From positions 1,806,692-1,870,691 of the forward strand of contig CAJNDS010002301.1 in the NCBI GenBank assembly GCA_905221605.1: a DNA stretch of 64,000 bases, given 5' to 3'. This document shows, one piece after another, positions 24,701-33,076 of the stretch (the first letter of the stretch is position 1; each line of letters begins with the position of its first letter). A model generated the notes under the pieces. The model had not been told where the DNA came from. It was given only the letters and a program-made list of their open reading frames with translations, and did not search any database. A program made the translations under genes and the position numbers. The DNA comes from Symbiodinium natans. Lineage: Eukaryota; Sar; Dinophyceae; Suessiales; Symbiodiniaceae.

Positions 24701-25743
24701 ACTTTCCACTTTAAGGTCTGCGGGGCCCTCGGGCGCTTCTGTCGTAGCTCATGATCTGCTCTGGGCGCGGGGCTTCCTCCTCCGCCTCTCGCAGCTGAGC
24801 CTGCGGAGCACAACACGAGATCTCGCGCAATGAGGCCGATAAGTTTTGGGGTGTAGGGTTTAGGGTTTAGAGTTTAAGGTTTAGGGTCAAGGAGCCCAAA
24901 AGCACCCAAACTTCACATGTTCAAGTGAAGACCGAGCAGCTTCTGTAGTTGTGGATGTAAATGTAGATACACAGATAGATAGACAGAAGCAGACAGCCGC
25001 AGATTACACAGAGGGTGGTGGGATTCATCGAAATGTTTCTGCGCGACCGGCAGGATTAGGGACGAGGATCTGTTTTTTTGCGCTCTGCTTCCTGTGAAGG
25101 GAGTTGAAAGCCAACAACGTCAGGGGATTCAACTCGCATACGTATCACACTGAAATGGGCCGTATTCTAGTAAGCTGACCACACACACACACATTTAAGT
25201 TTCGACCGATATGTCGAACCCCTTACATCCATACAAGTTTCGACTGATATGCGTAAAAAGCATGTCTGTAGAACCCCCTACATCCCCGGGTCTTGGGGGC
25301 TATAATTAGGTATCATGAGCTTCGGTTACAAGCCCTGTAACGATACTTAGTAAACATGAAAACAACTTCCAGAAACATGTTAGGGCGGGAACGCCTCCCT
25401 ACCCGCCTAAACCCTAAACCCTAAACCATAAACTTTGTGGGTGAACAGCTGAAATGTGGCCTCGAAGTTCCGCACCATCGAAGCGGAGCGGGTTAGGACC
25501 TCGTAGGAAGAACATCTTCGGGGGGTGCGGGGGTGGGGGGGTTCTCAGGACATAGGGTAATTAAGGGTTTAGTGTTTAGTGTTTAGGGTTTAGGCTTAGG
25601 GCTTAGGGCTTAGGGCTTTGGGTTTAGGGTTCACAAGGGAAGCCCCTACACCGAAGAGCCTGCGTGCGGTTTGTTTCTGGGCCAAGCTTTGTCTTCGGCA
25701 CGGGCAGACGCAGGGAACCCGCAGGAGGCAACATGAAGCTCAT
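5655..25743 (-). CDS. Long alanine/glutamate-rich coiled-coil protein gene, at least 25 small exons
   Basis: The gene reads on the minus strand from a likely ATG at 25743 ([14 protein letters not shown]) down to about 5.7 kb. Most islands give a helical, Ala-Glu-Arg-Leu-rich peptide without Gly or Pro, typical of a coiled coil ([51 protein letters not shown]). Exons are mostly multiples of three in phase 0 (27, 33, 39, 42, 45, 51, 54 nt), so many could be skipped without a frameshift. One long exon (21365-21758) breaks the pattern, and an ankyrin-like and a proline-rich piece lie near the 3' end. No enzyme motif was recognised; a structural or scaffold role is only a guess. The 3' end is not fixed: the last candidate exon lies only about 140 bp from the ilvC ATG. 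It could be two genes. Confidence 0.7.
6427..6471 (-). CDS. Coiled-coil gene exon (45 nt)
   Basis: Acceptor [27 protein letters not shown], donor GCAAAG|GCCGGC; both arms present. Confidence 0.68.
6775..6825 (-). CDS. Exon near the 3' end of the coiled-coil gene
   Basis: Acceptor [26 protein letters not shown], donor CTTCGCA|GCGAGA. Confidence 0.5.
6983..7067 (-). CDS. Ankyrin-like exon
   Basis: Acceptor TCAGCAG|GCT, then [19 protein letters not shown], resembling an ankyrin repeat (HxA...AxxLLxxGA). Donor TTCA|GCGAGC, or GT at 7009. Only one repeat is visible, so the family call is an inference. Confidence 0.45.
7489..7526 (-). CDS. Possible proline-rich exon
   Basis: Acceptor [23 protein letters not shown], donor near GGGGG|GTGCGG; the frame stays open further. 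Tentative. Confidence 0.35.
7961..8018 (-). CDS. Coiled-coil gene exon
   Basis: Acceptor [27 protein letters not shown] with clear heptad leucines, donor GCAGAG|GCGCCC. Confidence 0.62.
8555..8599 (-). CDS. Coiled-coil gene exon (45 nt)
   Basis: Acceptor [26 protein letters not shown], donor GAGGAA|GCGCGC; followed on the + strand by the long TTTAGGGG octamer array. Confidence 0.7.
8688..8889. repeat. (TTTAGGGG)n octamer array
   Basis: About 24 octamers with a single substitution, distinct from the heptamer used elsewhere, beside the exon at 8555-8599. Confidence 0.97.
9427..9518. repeat. (CCCTAAA)n array
   Basis: Perfect heptamers directly before an island that carries a strong hairpin (9579-9608). 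Confidence 0.98.
9579..9608. other. Perfect 12-bp stem hairpin
   Basis: GGCAGGCTCTGC, a 6-base loop TGAGCT, then GCAGAGCCTGCC, inside a GC-rich island that is also open on the minus strand. Confidence 0.85.
9840..10040. repeat. Degenerate GGCCCCTGAAA / CCTGGGAGG repeats
   Basis: Short imperfect units (AGGCCCCTGAAA, GCCCTGGGAGG) repeated about ten times, GC-rich, immediately left of the 123-132 bp tandem. Confidence 0.7.
10255..10620. repeat. Three tandem copies of a 123-132 bp unit
   Basis: Copies begin near 10255, 10387 and 10510. Shared blocks: GGCCCTCCGGCCGAAGACA, CTTCTAGACATGACTTTC, ACATCCCGACGTCGAGAATA. No telomeric repeats inside; open frames across it are repeat artefacts. Confidence 0.9.
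11208..11267 (-). CDS. Coiled-coil gene exon beside a (CT)n tract
   Basis: Acceptor GTGTGCAG|GCG, then [20 protein letters not shown]; donor CTGAGG|GAGATG (GA) is one of several possible. The intron continues into a GA/CT microsatellite instead of TTTAGGG. Confidence 0.55.
11846..11890 (-). CDS. Coiled-coil gene exon (45 nt)
   Basis: Acceptor [25 protein letters not shown], donor ACTGAG|GCCCGA; both arms present. Confidence 0.68.
12290..12405. repeat. (CCCTAAA)n array
   Basis: Perfect heptamers, left arm of the exon at 12419-12457. Confidence 0.98.
12419..12457 (-). CDS. Coiled-coil gene exon
   Basis: Acceptor [24 protein letters not shown], donor CGCCAG|GCAAAC; an earlier acceptor (CCTAAG|ACG) would add TSPE. 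Confidence 0.62.
12585..13350. other. Low-complexity intron
   Basis: C- and A-rich degenerate sequence with runs of C near 12896, 13012 and 13327; long apparent frames are compositional. Confidence 0.6.
13460..13506 (-). CDS. Coiled-coil gene exon
   Basis: Acceptor ACCCTAG|GC, a mutated CCCTAAA unit, then [15 protein letters not shown], donor GCGGAG|GCGCCG. Confidence 0.62.
13927..13970 (-). CDS. Coiled-coil gene exon
   Basis: Acceptor [22 protein letters not shown], donor GAAG|GCGACT; phase matches the next exon (G|GC). Confidence 0.6.
14570..15960. other. Long intron, mostly unique, with (GA)n tracts
   Basis: Two GA-rich microsatellites (about 15597-15621 and 15737-15800) and one short TTTAGGG tract (15146-15178). 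No confident exon. Confidence 0.55.
15983..16024 (-). CDS. Coiled-coil gene exon
   Basis: [14 protein letters not shown], acceptor ATGAAGAG|GCG (or CTCCAG at 16037), donor GCAGAG|GAAGAA (GA). No CCCTAAA arm on the left. Confidence 0.6.
16662..16715 (-). CDS. Coiled-coil gene exon
   Basis: Acceptor CCCTTCCAG|GAG, 18 codons [18 protein letters not shown], donor CAGCAG|GTGCCG; TTTAGGG directly on the right. Confidence 0.68.
17221..17271 (-). CDS. Coiled-coil gene exon
   Basis: Acceptor TTCTCCAG|GCC, 17 codons [17 protein letters not shown], donor GCCGAG|GTGCAG. The frame stays open for another 45 nt (VQARFREEE), so the exon may be longer. Confidence 0.68.
17541..17990. repeat. Two tandem copies of a ~210 bp unit, offset 238 bp
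   Basis: Copies 17541-17750 and 17779-17990 share ACCTTGA(G/A)GCCTGAGG, AGATTTCCTTATAAAATG, GGGGGTAGTCCAGCAGCTGC and a TATAATATAAAAC core. Probably a duplicated mobile-element fragment inside a long intron. Confidence 0.9.
18314..18349 (-). CDS. Possible coiled-coil exon
   Basis: Acceptor ACCCCAG|GT then [11 protein letters not shown], donor CTTCAGG|GCGTAT. Its phase does not fit its neighbours and it lies in a position that is usually an intron loop, so this is tentative. Confidence 0.3.
18361..18515. repeat. (CCCTAAA)n array
   Basis: About 20 perfect heptamers in the opposite orientation, left arm for the island to 18743. Confidence 0.98.
18693..18743 (-). CDS. Coiled-coil gene exon
   Basis: Acceptor GCCTCAG|GCC, 17 codons [17 protein letters not shown], donor CGAGAG|GTGCTT (GT). 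Confidence 0.68.
19303..19335 (-). CDS. Coiled-coil gene exon (33 nt)
   Basis: Acceptor [21 protein letters not shown], donor CTGGAG|GCATCC; both arms present. Confidence 0.68.
20036..20073 (-). CDS. Coiled-coil gene exon
   Basis: [12 protein letters not shown], donor GCCGAG|GCTGCG. Acceptor CCCTTAAG|GC at 20073 or GTGCAG|CTT at 20062; only the second keeps phase 0. Confidence 0.65.
20155..20265. repeat. (TA)n microsatellite
   Basis: Alternating TA with CATA and GTA interruptions, within an intron loop; similar shorter tracts at 32045-32092 and 16745-16806. Confidence 0.9.
20670..20715 (-). CDS. Coiled-coil gene exon
   Basis: Acceptor GCGCGCAG|G, completing the Arg codon from the long exon, then [15 protein letters not shown]; donor ATGCAC|GAGACA (GA). 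End uncertain because several donors are possible. Confidence 0.6.
21006..21293. repeat. (CCCCTAAA)n octamer array with CCCCAAAA units
   Basis: Opposite-strand octamers with interspersed CCCCAAAA and CCCCTCAA units; left arm of the 394-nt exon. Confidence 0.97.
21365..21758 (-). CDS. Long exon of unknown domain, 394 nt
   Basis: The longest coding block in the window, 131 codons, about five times the usual exon. Acceptor CCCGAAG|AT, donor TTGACACG|GTGAGAG, a standard GT donor. Predicted mostly helical, with [15 protein letters not shown], a Cys-containing [14 protein letters not shown] and the aromatic [15 protein letters not shown]. No family recognised. It joins the next exon in phase (CG|G) but not the preceding one, so a micro-exon is missing upstream or a different gene is involved. 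Confidence 0.75.
21990..22019 (-). CDS. Coiled-coil gene exon (30 nt)
   Basis: Acceptor CTCTCTGACAG|GAG with a good pyrimidine tract, [10 protein letters not shown], donor CTCGAG|GCTTTC. Confidence 0.7.
22050..22245. repeat. (TTTAGGG)n array
   Basis: About 27 heptamers, one hexamer slip, next to the exon at 21990-22019. Confidence 0.98.
23076..23123 (-). CDS. Coiled-coil gene exon
   Basis: Acceptor [26 protein letters not shown] (16 codons, phase 0), donor TGCGAG|GCTCCC. Confidence 0.72.
23612..23653 (-). CDS. Coiled-coil gene exon
   Basis: Acceptor [24 protein letters not shown] (14 codons, phase 0), donor GCCCAG|GCTCCG; both telomeric arms present. Confidence 0.72.
24216..24257 (-). CDS. 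Coiled-coil gene exon
   Basis: Acceptor [24 protein letters not shown] (14 codons, phase 0), donor GAGGAG|GCGTTC; CCCTAAA to the left and TTTAGGG to the right. Confidence 0.72.
24603..24709. repeat. Dispersed intronic sequence, family C, copy 1
   Basis: Shares GTTAGAATAGGGTT, GACCATAAGGGAA and CCCCTATAGTA with 54515-54615 in the same order; both lie in intron loops 30 kb apart. Confidence 0.65.
24774..24800 (-). CDS. Coiled-coil gene exon (27 nt)
   Basis: Acceptor [20 protein letters not shown], donor GAGGAA|GCCCCG. The frame stays open to 24737 ([12 protein letters not shown]), so a longer exon is possible. Confidence 0.6.
25461..25499 (-). CDS. Coiled-coil gene exon
   Basis: Acceptor CTACGAG|GTC, donor TTCGAG|GCCACA, 13 codons [13 protein letters not shown], phase 0. 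Confidence 0.6.
25660..25743 (-). CDS. Coiled-coil gene, likely first exon
   Basis: ATG at 25743 after CCGCAGGC; 28 codons starting [18 protein letters not shown]; donor CACGCAG|GCTCTT, phase 0. TTTAGGG lies on both sides, so the left arm seen at internal exons is absent, as at ilvC exon 1. Confidence 0.55.
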
Positions 25744-25999
25744 GCCTGCGGGCCTTCGGAGCTCAAGTTGGCTTAGGGTTTAGGGTTTAGGGTTTAGGGT
25801 TTAGGGTTTAGGGTTTAGGGTTTAGGTTTTAGGGTTTAGGGTTTAGGGTTGGACGGTTGGAGGGTAGGGTTTAGGGATTATGGAGGGTTGGGAGGTTTGG
25901 CAGGCAGCCAAGCTTTCCAAAGGATGAGAGGACTTTGGGCAAAATTGGGTCTGAGGTTTGTAGGGATGTTAAGGGGTCTTCTCGCACGCCGGGAAGCCA

Positions 26000-28900
26000 G
26001 CCTTGCTAGCCTTGGCCAAAACCGACCGGATCAGTTATTTCAGCGTCTATAGGGTAATCCATAATTACGCAATCTGACTAGAGGGTTTTAGTGTTCATAG
26101 GGCTCCCTAAACCCTTAACTTGTATTGGTTGGTGGTCTCTTTAAGTAGGGTTTGTTTTGTAGGGAGGGGGGGGGGTAATATTAGGGCTTCTAGGGGCTAT
26201 TTTAAGGTACAAGGGCAACAGATAAAGAGACCACCGGCCTTTATAACCCATAACCCTTCACCCTAAAACCCTAGGCCCTAAACCCTAAACCCTAAACCCT
26301 AAACCCTAAACCCTGAACCCTGAACCCTAAACCCTGAACCCTGAACCCTGAACCCTGAACCCCATCCGAGTTGAGGATGGCAGTTTGACCTGAAGGCCCG
26401 AGGTGTCGTCATGTGTCATCCAAGCAGTCCGTTCGCTGGGCCCCCCCCCCCCCCCCAAGAACTTTCAAGGAAACCCTAAACCCTGAACCCTGAACCCTGA
26501 ACCCTAAACCCTAAACCCTAAACCCTAAGCCACGGAGGGCCAAGGGCATGATTTAGGATTGCGGAATCAGGGGGCTGAGCTCAGCGAGCGGACCTGCTGT
26601 TTCTTGGTAGGGTACATGGGGGTTTCCCAAATTCGGGGTACCCTTCTCCGGGGTTTCCGATAACTAGGGTTTGCTGAGGGTTTAGGCTTTAGGGATTGGA
26701 CTTGTTTGGCGGTAGATGAGGGGTACCCCTAGTTTGGGAAATGCCCCACATGGCTGTGCTGAAGGATGGGCCCTTTTTGACACCAAGCCTGAAGGTAGCG
26801 TTTAGAGTTCCCCAAACCCTAAACCCTAAACCCTAAACCCTAAACCCTAAACCCTAAACCCTAAACCCTAAACCCTAAACCCTAAACCCTAAACCCTAAA
26901 CCCTAAACCTCCCCTAAGGGGCCCATCCTTCAGAACAACCTCCACAGGAAGCTTTTCTGGATGCAAGGCTCCGGATGAGGAACCCGGGAGCCTCCGCACT
27001 GAGCAAAGGAAGGGCTGGACCCTAACTGCATGTAGGGTTTAGGGTTTAGGGTTTAGGGTTTAGGGTTTAGGGTTTAGGGTTTAGGGTTTAGGGGCTCAGG
27101 ATACCCCCAAAACGGACAGCACAGGGTTGAGGTTCCCAAAAAAGGGTTTAGGATTTAGGGTTTGGGGGCTTAGGATGCCCGAAAAGGGACAATTTGGGGT
27201 TTGGGTTCCCAATAAGCGTTTTCTTTACAGTTCAGGGTTTAGGGTTTAGGGTTTAGGGTTCAGGGTTTAGGGTTTAGGGTTTAGGGGCCCAAAAAGGGGA
27301 TCATCATCTGGAAAAGTGGCATATGATGAGGACAGCACAGGAAACTGGGGGACACTGGGATGGACAAAGCCAGCCAGAATCGGATTCCCCTTTTACCCTA
27401 GCCCCATGCCTGGAAACCAGAAACCCCCCAAACCCTAAACCTTGCGTGTGCGGCTATGGGAGGGCTCATGGGGCCTTTTTGGTGGGTTCTCAGGGCTTAC
27501 CTTATTGTTTTACTTCCAGAACCTACCTTGTTTGGTCTTTTTTGGTGTAGGCTCCCTATTCAAGCCTTATCCAAGGTTATGTAAGGTACCTACAGAATGT
27601 AAGCTCCAGAGACTGGTCTGGACTGGGGACCTTTAGGGTTTAGGGTTTGCAGCTTCGGGATTCGGGTTTTGAGGGGTTTAGGGTTTTAAGGTTTAAGGGT
27701 TCTTACTAAGTGGTATCTCGGGTTAGGTGGGGATTAGGGCCCATAGAGCTTTGCCTGGCTGGCCCTGGAACCCCCCCGAACATCTTCCTAAACATGATTC
27801 TCTTCAACCGTATTGGGAAATACCCAAATCATCCCAAGGGCCTCAGCACTACATTCTAAACCTAACATCAACCGCAGGGTTTAGGGTTTAGGGTTTAGGG
27901 TTTAGGGTTTAGGGTTTAGGGTTTAGGGTTTAGGGTTTAGGGTTTAGGGTTTAGGGTTTAGGGCTTTACGAGCTCTGTAGAAATACTCCCTTGGGCACAT
28001 CGAGCTTCGGTGCCTTGCTAGAGCCACTAGGGTTTAGGGTTTAGGGTTTAGGGTTTAGGGTTTAGGGTTTAGGGTTAGGGTGCACGATGGGTCTGGAAGA
28101 GGCTTAGTGTTTAGGGTTTGAAGGTTTTGGGGTTTTGGGCTTGAGGGCTTAGGGTTCGAGGGTTTCGGAGACAGCCGCCCACAACGCGGATTTTCAGCGC
28201 AACTTGGGTATGTTGAAGGTCTCTTAGTTTTCCAGAGCTTCTCTGCAGAACCCTCCTGGCACATTCTTGCCTGAGTTTAGGGAATACCCCTTGCATTCAC
28301 TTAATTCATACATATATATATATATGTACCAAATGTACAGAAAAACCAGAAACTAAAAAAGAAATCGCATAGTATATTTACCTACGGATTCATCATCACG
28401 ACGCTACATAGCTGAAGGTCTCCTAAGCCAGGGTAGGCTTGCCCTAACAAACTTAGATCCTGTGCGTGAGTATGTAGGGATTGGGAGCCGGTAGAACTCA
28501 TTTAGTAAAGTTTCATCAGATCACAACCCCAGAAAGCCCCAGACCCCCGGTTCCTGTGGCTTGCTTGGCGCATGCAGCTACTGTCATGGGAGTGCTTCTT
28601 CGCGCGGCAGAGAACTCAAAACCCTAAACCCTAAACCCTAAACCCTAAACCCTAAACCCTAAACCCTGTGCTGGCGGCTCCACCACAAGCCGATACTGCC
28701 TTGTGGGCTTTGCTGATGCTTCTTGCGCGGGCGTTAACACGGAATTTTCCCAAATAGGGTTACTCCTGAATACGCCCCCCCCCCCCCCCCCAAGGTGTCA
28801 TAATCCCCATCATCCGTCTACCCTAAACCCTAACAAAGAGGGTACCCCTACGCCCTTAAACCCTAAACCCTAAACTCTGATTCCTAAACCCTAAACCCTA

Positions 28901-31900
28901 ACCCCAAACCCTAAACCCTGAACCCACTATCTTCGGAAACTCCGCCATAAATCCGAGAAGCCCTGCCCATTGGCTGGCTTCGATATCGGGTTCCGCTTCG
29001 AGCCTGGCCTTGCTGTCTCCACGTAATATGGGTTTAGGGTTTAGGGGTTTAGGGGTTAGGGTTTAGGGTTTGGGGTTTAGGGGTTTGGGGGTTGAGGGTT
29101 TAGAGGTTAGGGGTTTAGGGTCCCCCAAAGGGAGCATACTTAGAGAGTTGAGGCTTCGGTTTGGGGGTTAGGGTGGCAGGAGGGTCTAGGATGAGGATCA
29201 AGGTTAGGGATTTAGGGTTTAGGGTTTAGGGTTAGGGGTTAGGGGTTCAGGAGGTTCTGATGTTGGCGCCACGTGCCGCCACAAGCAACCTTTCGACATG
29301 CCCGGATCTTCCGAACATCTTCTAAAACAGAATCCTCTCCAGCCCAAGAAGGGCAGAAATCCTAAACCCTAAACCCTAAACCCTAAACCCTAAAGTATGG
29401 TCAGTGTCTCTACATGATGGCCAGTCGGGAACTCAACTACCTACGGGGGGGGGGGGGGGGCTGCAAGAGGGAGTCAGGAGCCGCAGTGGCTTGGCCCTGC
29501 TATCACAGATCCCTAAACCCTAAACCCTAAACCCTAAACCCTAAAGCCCCACAAGGAGCCAGGAGCGCCCCCAAGCGGAAGCCGTCTTGTCTTAAGGGGT
29601 ACGAAGGAGGGACCCCTAGAAGGGACCCTGAATCTTATTCCTCCTACATAGCCCCTATATATATATATATACCTCATATAGTCCCTAAGTATATACCTAA
29701 GGGTTTAGGGTTTAGGGTTTAGCGTTTAGGGCTTAGGGTAAGTAACCCCTAAGAAAACCTCTCAAGAACCCCTCAGGTCCCTTTTTAGGGTCCCTCCTCC
29801 AGTGCCTTGATGGTCGAGACATGCTCTTAAAGTGTATTTCCCTGGTCCCCAAGACGTCGCACGCTTGGCTCTTCGAACTGTGGAGACCCATTCCCCAGAT
29901 GCCCCAAACCCGAGTTCCTAGAAAGAAGGGTACCCCTGATACACCCCAAACATAGCACACGCTCCCCCCCCCCCCCCCCCCCCCTGCAAATAGGTACCCT
30001 GAACCCTGAACCCTGAACCCTGAACCCTGAACCCTGAACCCTGAACCCTAAACCCTAAACCCTAAACCCTAAAGCAAATGCTCTTAAGCCCAGTAATTAG
30101 GGGGAAAAAGGAAGCTCTCCCACAGTCCCACCTACTAAACCTTGCATTTCAGCAGAGTCCCTACTTGGAGGTTCAGGCTAGAACCAAGCGCTCACAATGC
30201 ACAAGCGTCAGCATGCGTGTCGGCCAAGCACGTGCCGCCGCGCGTGGGCAAGCTGGGCCTCTGCTTAGGTTGGCGGATAGTGGTGGAACCCTAGCCCTAA
30301 ACCCTACGCTTCGGAAAGATTAGGGATTAGGGATGTTTAGAACTCAGGGCTGCGAGATTCCCAGGGCCTTGACTAAACCCCCCAATCCATGTCCACGTCG
30401 CGTCCCAAGCAACTTCACCGCAGATATCTGGTAAAAAAACTGTGGACTTAGGTGGGACCCTCGGGCCCTCTAAACGGTAACTTTCTATGGAAGATATTGG
30501 GGTGACTAGGGATGACGGGCCCTTATCCCTACTCAAACCCAAAACCCCAAACCCCCAACCATAAGCCCTAAACGCCACAAACCTTAAACCCGAAACCCTC
30601 GACCCGAACCCTGAAACCCTAAACCCCACGAACCGGTTTAGGGTTTAGGGTTTAGGGTTTAGGGTTTAGGGTTTAGGGTTTAGGGTTTAGGGTTTAGGGT
30701 TTAGGGTGTGTAGCACCCCATTGACCTCAGAAAAGACCCGTCCTCCAGCTGTCCCGCGCCATCGCCGCTGGGCCGCCTGGATCCCGCTCCGGTTTAGGGT
30801 TTAGGGTTTAGGGTTTAGGGCTTAGGGTTTAGGGTTTAGGGTTTAGGGTTTAGGGTTTAGGGTTTAGGGTTTAGGGTTTAGGCTTTAGGGTTTAGGGTTT
30901 AGGGTTCGGGCCCGTGTGCAACTGCCTGGGTTCCGGGCTTAAGGTTTTATGGGGATCCGTAGACCCGAAAGCCTCGTTAAGCAAAAACAACGCCGCCTCA
31001 ACCCATAAAGACACATGTACCAGGATGGGCTATGAGGCCTTATAATCCCCTAAACCCTAAACCCTAAACCCTAAACCCTAAACCCTAGACCCTAAACCCT
31101 AAACCCTAAACCCTATCAAGGGCCTTGTTCAAAAGTTATAGGGTGCAATCTCCCACGGAGTTCGACCAATTCAAAAGGCAATCGCTGTCATCCTGCGTTC
31201 CCGCTTACAGCCAAGGTTTAGGGTTTAGGGTTTAGGGTTTAGGGTTTAGGGTTTAGGGCTCCTTTTTATAAGACAGGGATGTACTCGAGTTCCGTGTTGA
31301 GATCATGCTGTGTGCATGATGGCCTTGCAGCGGCTACCCCAAACCCTAAACCCCAAACCCTAAACCCTAAACCCCATACCCCAAACCCTAAACCCCAAAC
31401 CCTAAACCCCAAACCCTAAACCCTAAACCCCAAACCCTAAACCCTAAACCCTAAACCCCAAACCCTAAACCCCAAACCCCAAACCCTAAACCCCAAACCC
31501 CAAACCCCAAACCCTAAACCCCAAACCCCCCCAAACCCTAAACCCTGAACCCAAACCCCAACCCCAAACCCCAAACCCAAACCTAAACCCCAAAACCCAA
31601 ACCCCAAACCCTAATCCCTAAACCCTAAACCCCAAACCCTAAACCCCAAACCCTAAACCCTAGACCCTAAACCCCAAACCCTAAACCCTAAACCCTAAAC
31701 CCCAAACCCTAAACCCCAAACCCTAAACCCTAAACCCCAAACCCCAAACCCTAAACCCCAAACCCTAAACCCCAAACCCCAAACTCCTTTTTGCGCGCCA
31801 AGCCGCGGAGGCTCCCCTGCCGGCGCTGGAGGCAGGTCTGGCATCGGCACGATGCCGAAAGGATGGACCATCTCCTCACCTTACTGGCTCACATCGCGTG

Positions 31901-33000
31901 GGTTTAGGGTTTAGGGTTTAGGGTTTAGGGTTTAGGGTTTAGGGTTGAGGGCTAGGATGGGATGCAGGGTAGGAGATGTGTATTTGGGTTTAGGGCTTCG
32001 GGTTCTGATGTTTTCTTGCATTTGCTTAAGGTTTGTAGGGTTTGATATATATATATATATACACACACATATATATATATATGTATATCATTACGTATCT
32101 ATTCATTGATGCATTGTTTTACGTTCAGCTTGGTCCCTCATGGGCTCACTATGTTTTGAGACTGAACCTGTAATCCCTTGCAGGGCATTACGGGAGGGAG
32201 AAAAGCGGCCGAACTTTCAACTAAGAACGAGCAGGATTTCGGATTCAGAGCAGGGGATGACGGGGCTTTTGGAAGGGTTTAGGGTTTAGGGTTTAGGGTT
32301 TAGGGTTTAGGGTTTAGGGTTTAGGGTTTAGGGTTTAGGGTTTAGGGTTTAGGGTTTAGCCCAAACTCGACCAGGGCCCCCCAAGAACCGTCACTCAATG
32401 AGGAGGCTTCTAGAAGCACTCCTTAACGACTCCTTAAACTCTAAACCAGGGGTTTAGGGTCTAGGGTTTAGGGTTTAGGGTTTAACCCGCAACCGACAGG
32501 CCTCGGGTGTTTTTGCCGCCCAGCCAGCTGCGGATCTTTCCCTTGGGCTTTGCGGGGTCCTGTCAAGTAGGGAAAAAGCTCAGGGCCATTCACCTGAACC
32601 CGAAAAACCTCTGCTATGTTCCAGGTTGAACCCTAAGCTCTCTCAACTCCCTAGACCCTTGCGGTGTGTCACTGCCCCGCCTCAACTTGCCCAAGCTGGT
32701 GCCACGCCTCCTTCATGGAGAGACGGGCCTGAGCGTCCGCAGGATCGACAGAAGCCTGAACCCCCTTCGCAGTTCCCAGGCCCTGCCTTATGGAAGCCAC
32801 AAAGCCCCCAAAAAGGCATCTCGCCAAGGCCGGTTAAGGCCCCGAAACACTAGAGGCCCCCCATTCACTTGTGAAACCAAACAACCCCCTGCCTCCCTCT
32901 CCCCCCCCCCACCCGCTCCCTCCCCCCCCCCGGACCCTTCCGTCCCAATCAGCCGCAAAAAAAAACCCTCATCCCTAAACTCTAAACTTCAAGCCCCAAG
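26000..33000 (-). CDS. Exon cluster downstream of the kinase (same gene or one more gene)
   Basis: At least ten minus-strand exon islands lie here. The first joins the kinase C-terminal exon in phase (32502-32559 after 33034-33076), which favours a long C-terminal extension of the kinase. Lower islands do not all join in phase, so a separate gene starting somewhere in this stretch is possible. No domain was recognised. Peptides are mixed: basic (PKGKIRSWLGGKN), proline-rich (IVPMPDLPPAP), helical (AQLAHARRHVLGRH). Confidence 0.5.
26118..26252. mobile_element. Small inverted-repeat element, family D
   Basis: GGTGGTCTCTTTAAGTAGGG at the left, GATAAAGAGACCACC at the right; related sequence at about 848-971 (TGGTCTGCTTAAGTAGGG ... 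CACAGATAAG). Confidence 0.6.
26928..26998 (-). CDS. Exon (71 nt)
   Basis: Acceptor TTGCTCAG|TG, RRLPGSSSGALHPEKLP then VEVVLK, donor CTGAAG|GATGGG, the same AAG|GATGGG donor as ilvC exon 6. Confidence 0.58.
27970..28013 (-). CDS. Exon (44 nt)
   Basis: Acceptor CTAGCAAG|GCA, APKLDVPKGVFLQS, donor AGCTC|GTAAAG (GT); TTTAGGG on both sides. Confidence 0.5.
28179..28289 (-). CDS. Exon (111 nt), basic helical
   Basis: Acceptor AATGCAAG|GG, then KLRQECARRVLQRSSGK and LRDLQHTQVALKIRVV, donor GTGG|GCGGCT. Not bounded by arrays on both sides. Confidence 0.5.
28672..28718 (-). CDS. Exon, limits uncertain
   Basis: Acceptor GCAAGAAG|C, ISKAHKAVSACGGAA; a GC donor at 28700 or nearer 28676. Confidence 0.4.
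28967..29008 (-). CDS. Exon (42 nt)
   Basis: Acceptor GACAGCAAG|GCC, ARLEAEPDIEASQW, donor CAATGG|GCAGGG; open further (AGLLGFMAEF). Confidence 0.58.
29462..29496 (-). CDS. Exon (35 nt), tentative
   Basis: Acceptor GATAGCAG|GGC, GQATAAPDSLL, donor TTGCA|GCCCCC directly beside a poly-G/C tract. Confidence 0.4.
30217..30258 (-). CDS. Exon (42 nt), helical
   Basis: Acceptor AAGCAGAG|GCC, AQLAHARRHVLGRH, donor CGACAC|GCATGC. Confidence 0.58.
30726..30776 (-). CDS. Exon (51 nt)
   Basis: Acceptor GGATCCAG|GCG, 17 codons AAQRRWRGTAGGRVFSE, donor TCTGAG|GTCAAT. Confidence 0.65.
31157..31192 (-). CDS. Exon (36 nt)
   Basis: Acceptor GGAACGCAG|GAT, DDSDCLLNWSNS, donor AACTCC|GTGGGA; both arms present. 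Confidence 0.58.
31335..31784. repeat. Mixed CCCTAAA/CCCCAAA array, about 450 bp
   Basis: The longest uninterrupted repeat region in the window. The two heptamers alternate in patches, suggesting internal duplication. Confidence 0.97.
31821..31879 (-). CDS. Exon, proline-rich
   Basis: Acceptor CCAGTAAG|GT, EEMVHPFGIVPMPDLPPAP, donor GCGCCG|GCAGGG; the frame stays open to 31799. Confidence 0.62.
32502..32559 (-). CDS. Exon, basic peptide
   Basis: Acceptor CTACTTGACAG|GAC, DPAKPKGKIRSWLGGKNTR, donor CCGAG|GCCTGT. Confidence 0.65.
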
Positions 33001-33033
33001 CCCTAAACCGACTCTGGGCTCTGAGGTACAAGC

Positions 33034-33076
33034 TGAGGGGTCTGGCTTTCGACAGGCCTCGGAGATCTCGCGAATC
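33034..33076 (-). CDS. Kinase C-terminal exon, subdomain XI
   Basis: Acceptor GTGCCCAG|G, IREISEACRKPDPS, like the (L..aC.k.dPs.RP) end of TKL kinases; donor CCCTCA|GCTTGT. The expected RP pair is not seen. Confidence 0.6.
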
